Both the position numbers and the translations under genes were made by a program. Of a stretch of DNA of 5,896 nt, positions 5,366 through 5,896 are shown piece after piece. Position 1 is the stretch's first letter, and the number at the start of each line of letters is the position of its first letter. This stretch comes from Candidatus Hydromicrobium americanum. GTDB taxonomy: Bacteria; Actinomycetota; Humimicrobiia; Humimicrobiales; Humimicrobiaceae. The notes beneath the pieces are model-generated. The model did no database searches. It was not told the DNA's origin and saw only the letters and a program-made list of their open reading frames with translations. Where the stretch lies: the NCBI GenBank assembly GCA_002779205.1, contig PEXF01000048.1, positions 1 to 5,896 of the forward strand, given 5' to 3'.

Positions 5366-5656
5366 ATGAGCGTAATGAGCCTGCGTTTAAACAAGGAAGA
5401 AATAGAGCGGATATCTAAATTGTCAGCACGAAAGAAAGAGGCAAAGTCAGAAGTCATCAGGGAGTTGATACGGGAAGGATGGGTATTCTACTGGCTTAAA
5501 TTATATCATGCAGGAAAAGTATCCATAGGAAAAATGGCGGAAGAGCTTGGTCTTTCTGTAAATGAGGTGTTGGATTTGCTTGCTGAGTTTGGGATAGAGT
5601 CTCCAATTCGTTATGATGATTATCTTCTTGGTTTTGAGAATCTAAAGAAAATTTAA
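5366..5656 (+). CDS. Ribbon-helix-helix / UPF0175-like small protein, probable antitoxin
   Basis: The 96-residue protein has two parts. Residues 4-38 look like a ribbon-helix-helix DNA-binding unit: strand MSLRL, a helix NKEEIERISKLSARK, then a second helix SEVIRELIREGW. Residues 40-96 resemble UPF0175: WLKLYHAGKVSIGKMAEELG (43-62) with a helix-turn-helix over SIGKMAEELGLSVNEVLDLL, followed by a short acidic tail that may contact the toxin. UPF0175-like genes are commonly found beside PIN-domain genes and are regarded as antitoxins. ATG 5366 follows the PIN stop by one base and is preceded by GGGGAGG (5351-5357), which lies inside the PIN coding sequence, giving tight coupling and strong translation, as an antitoxin needs. 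A second ATG at 5375 is possible. It probably binds the palindrome at 4848-4863. The family call is good; the partner role is inferred. Confidence 0.75.
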   Translation: MSVMSLRLNKEEIERISKLSARKKEAKSEVIRELIREGWVFYWLKLYHAGKVSIGKMAEELGLSVNEVLDLLAEFGIESPIRYDDYLLGFENLKKI

Positions 5657-5668
5657 TTTAAATTTTTT
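5648..5668 (+). terminator. A/T-only hairpin at the end of the antitoxin gene
   Basis: AAAATTTA-ATT-TAAATTTT forms an eight-base stem with a three-base loop that overlaps the stop codon, and the right arm continues into a run of six Ts. With no G-C pairs it would be a weak intrinsic terminator. Confidence 0.35.
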
Positions 5669-5777
5669 GATTTAAAAGAGAATAAAAATTATTTTATTAA
5701 AGCGGTTTATCAGCTGAGATTATTGCTACTGAATGAGATGCGGAAGGTATTTTAAAATTAAATATTTTCATTTTTGG

Positions 5778-5797
5778 AATTATTTAAATAATTTTTT
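5778..5797 (+). terminator. Palindrome plus T-run, possible terminator
   Basis: AATTATTTAAATAATT is a perfect 16-bp palindrome running directly into Ts (5792-5797), and two upstream Gs could extend the stem by G-U pairs. It may end the toxin-antitoxin transcript before the next promoter. The 5657-5830 stretch holds no other supportable feature or gene. Confidence 0.35.
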
Positions 5798-5830
5798 AAT
5801 GATATTATCCAGTTATTTTTAAAAATGTCT

Positions 5831-5896
5831 TTTACTTGTATTTCTGAATTTAGTATAATACGAATATCAGAAAATCTTATTTAATTGGTGGTGAGG
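5831..5896 (+). promoter_or_regulatory. Promoter and ribosome binding site for a gene starting beyond the right edge
   Basis: TTTACT (5831-5836) and a perfect TATAAT (5854-5859) are 17 bases apart, so transcription would begin near 5866. The window ends in GGTGGTGAGG (5887-5896), a good Shine-Dalgarno, so a start codon is expected within about ten bases after the edge. The gene itself is not visible. Confidence 0.5.

Noticed and set aside
5657..5758. Open frame continuing after the antitoxin stop (about 33 codons, ending at a TAA near 5758)
   Set aside because: The first 96 residues already complete the RHH/UPF0175 domains, the extension is low-complexity at first, and no recoding signal is seen; probably chance.
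1..5896. CRISPR array, tRNA or rRNA genes, insertion sequence, phage genes
   Set aside because: No regularly spaced repeats, cloverleaf-like segments, transposase or phage frames were found on either strand.

Overview
The window looks like a piece of chromosome from a strictly anaerobic, fermentative, low-to-medium-GC bacterium, clostridia-like in style. The reasons are strong GGAGG/AGGTGA ribosome binding sites, heavy use of ATA, AGA and AGG codons, AT-rich spacers, and an acyl-CoA dehydrogenase/EtfBA cluster whose EtfA carries a ferredoxin domain. That last arrangement is typical of anaerobes that do flavin-based electron bifurcation. I cannot name the species.

Layout. (1) Positions 1-1226, minus strand: bioY, the biotin-uptake S component, is followed by a carboxyltransferase-domain gene of the oxaloacetate decarboxylase alpha / pyruvate carboxylase B type, cut by the left edge of the window. 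The two overlap by four bases (ATGA) and the second has no ribosome binding site of its own, so biotin import appears translationally coupled to what is probably one subunit of a biotin-dependent enzyme. The carboxyltransferase keeps the metal and lysine residues but has lost two residues that bind pyruvate in its relatives. (2) Positions 1227-1449: a divergent control region. It holds a promoter and a perfect 16-bp palindrome facing right, and facing left a bioY leader with several mutually exclusive pairings. (3) Positions 1450-4704, plus strand: an acyl-CoA dehydrogenase, then etfB and etfA with two N-terminal [4Fe-4S] motifs. The order and domain make-up match electron-bifurcating enoyl-CoA reductases such as butyryl-CoA dehydrogenase/Etf and the caffeyl-CoA reductase CarCDE. 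The etfB start is unusual: the best start by homology and spacing is an ATT codon. (4) Positions 4705-5896, more AT-rich: a two-gene toxin-antitoxin-like cassette, a PIN-domain protein followed by a ribbon-helix-helix/UPF0175-like protein. Its promoter has a perfect 16-bp palindrome over the -10 box. After it come A/T-only hairpins and a promoter with ribosome binding site for a gene starting just outside the window.

How it fits together: the two divergent units both handle acyl-CoA or keto-acid metabolism (biotin-dependent carboxyl transfer on one side, flavin-dependent enoyl-CoA reduction on the other) and share one intergenic control region. The toxin-antitoxin cassette looks like an unrelated later arrival downstream. 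No tRNA, rRNA, CRISPR array or insertion sequence was seen.
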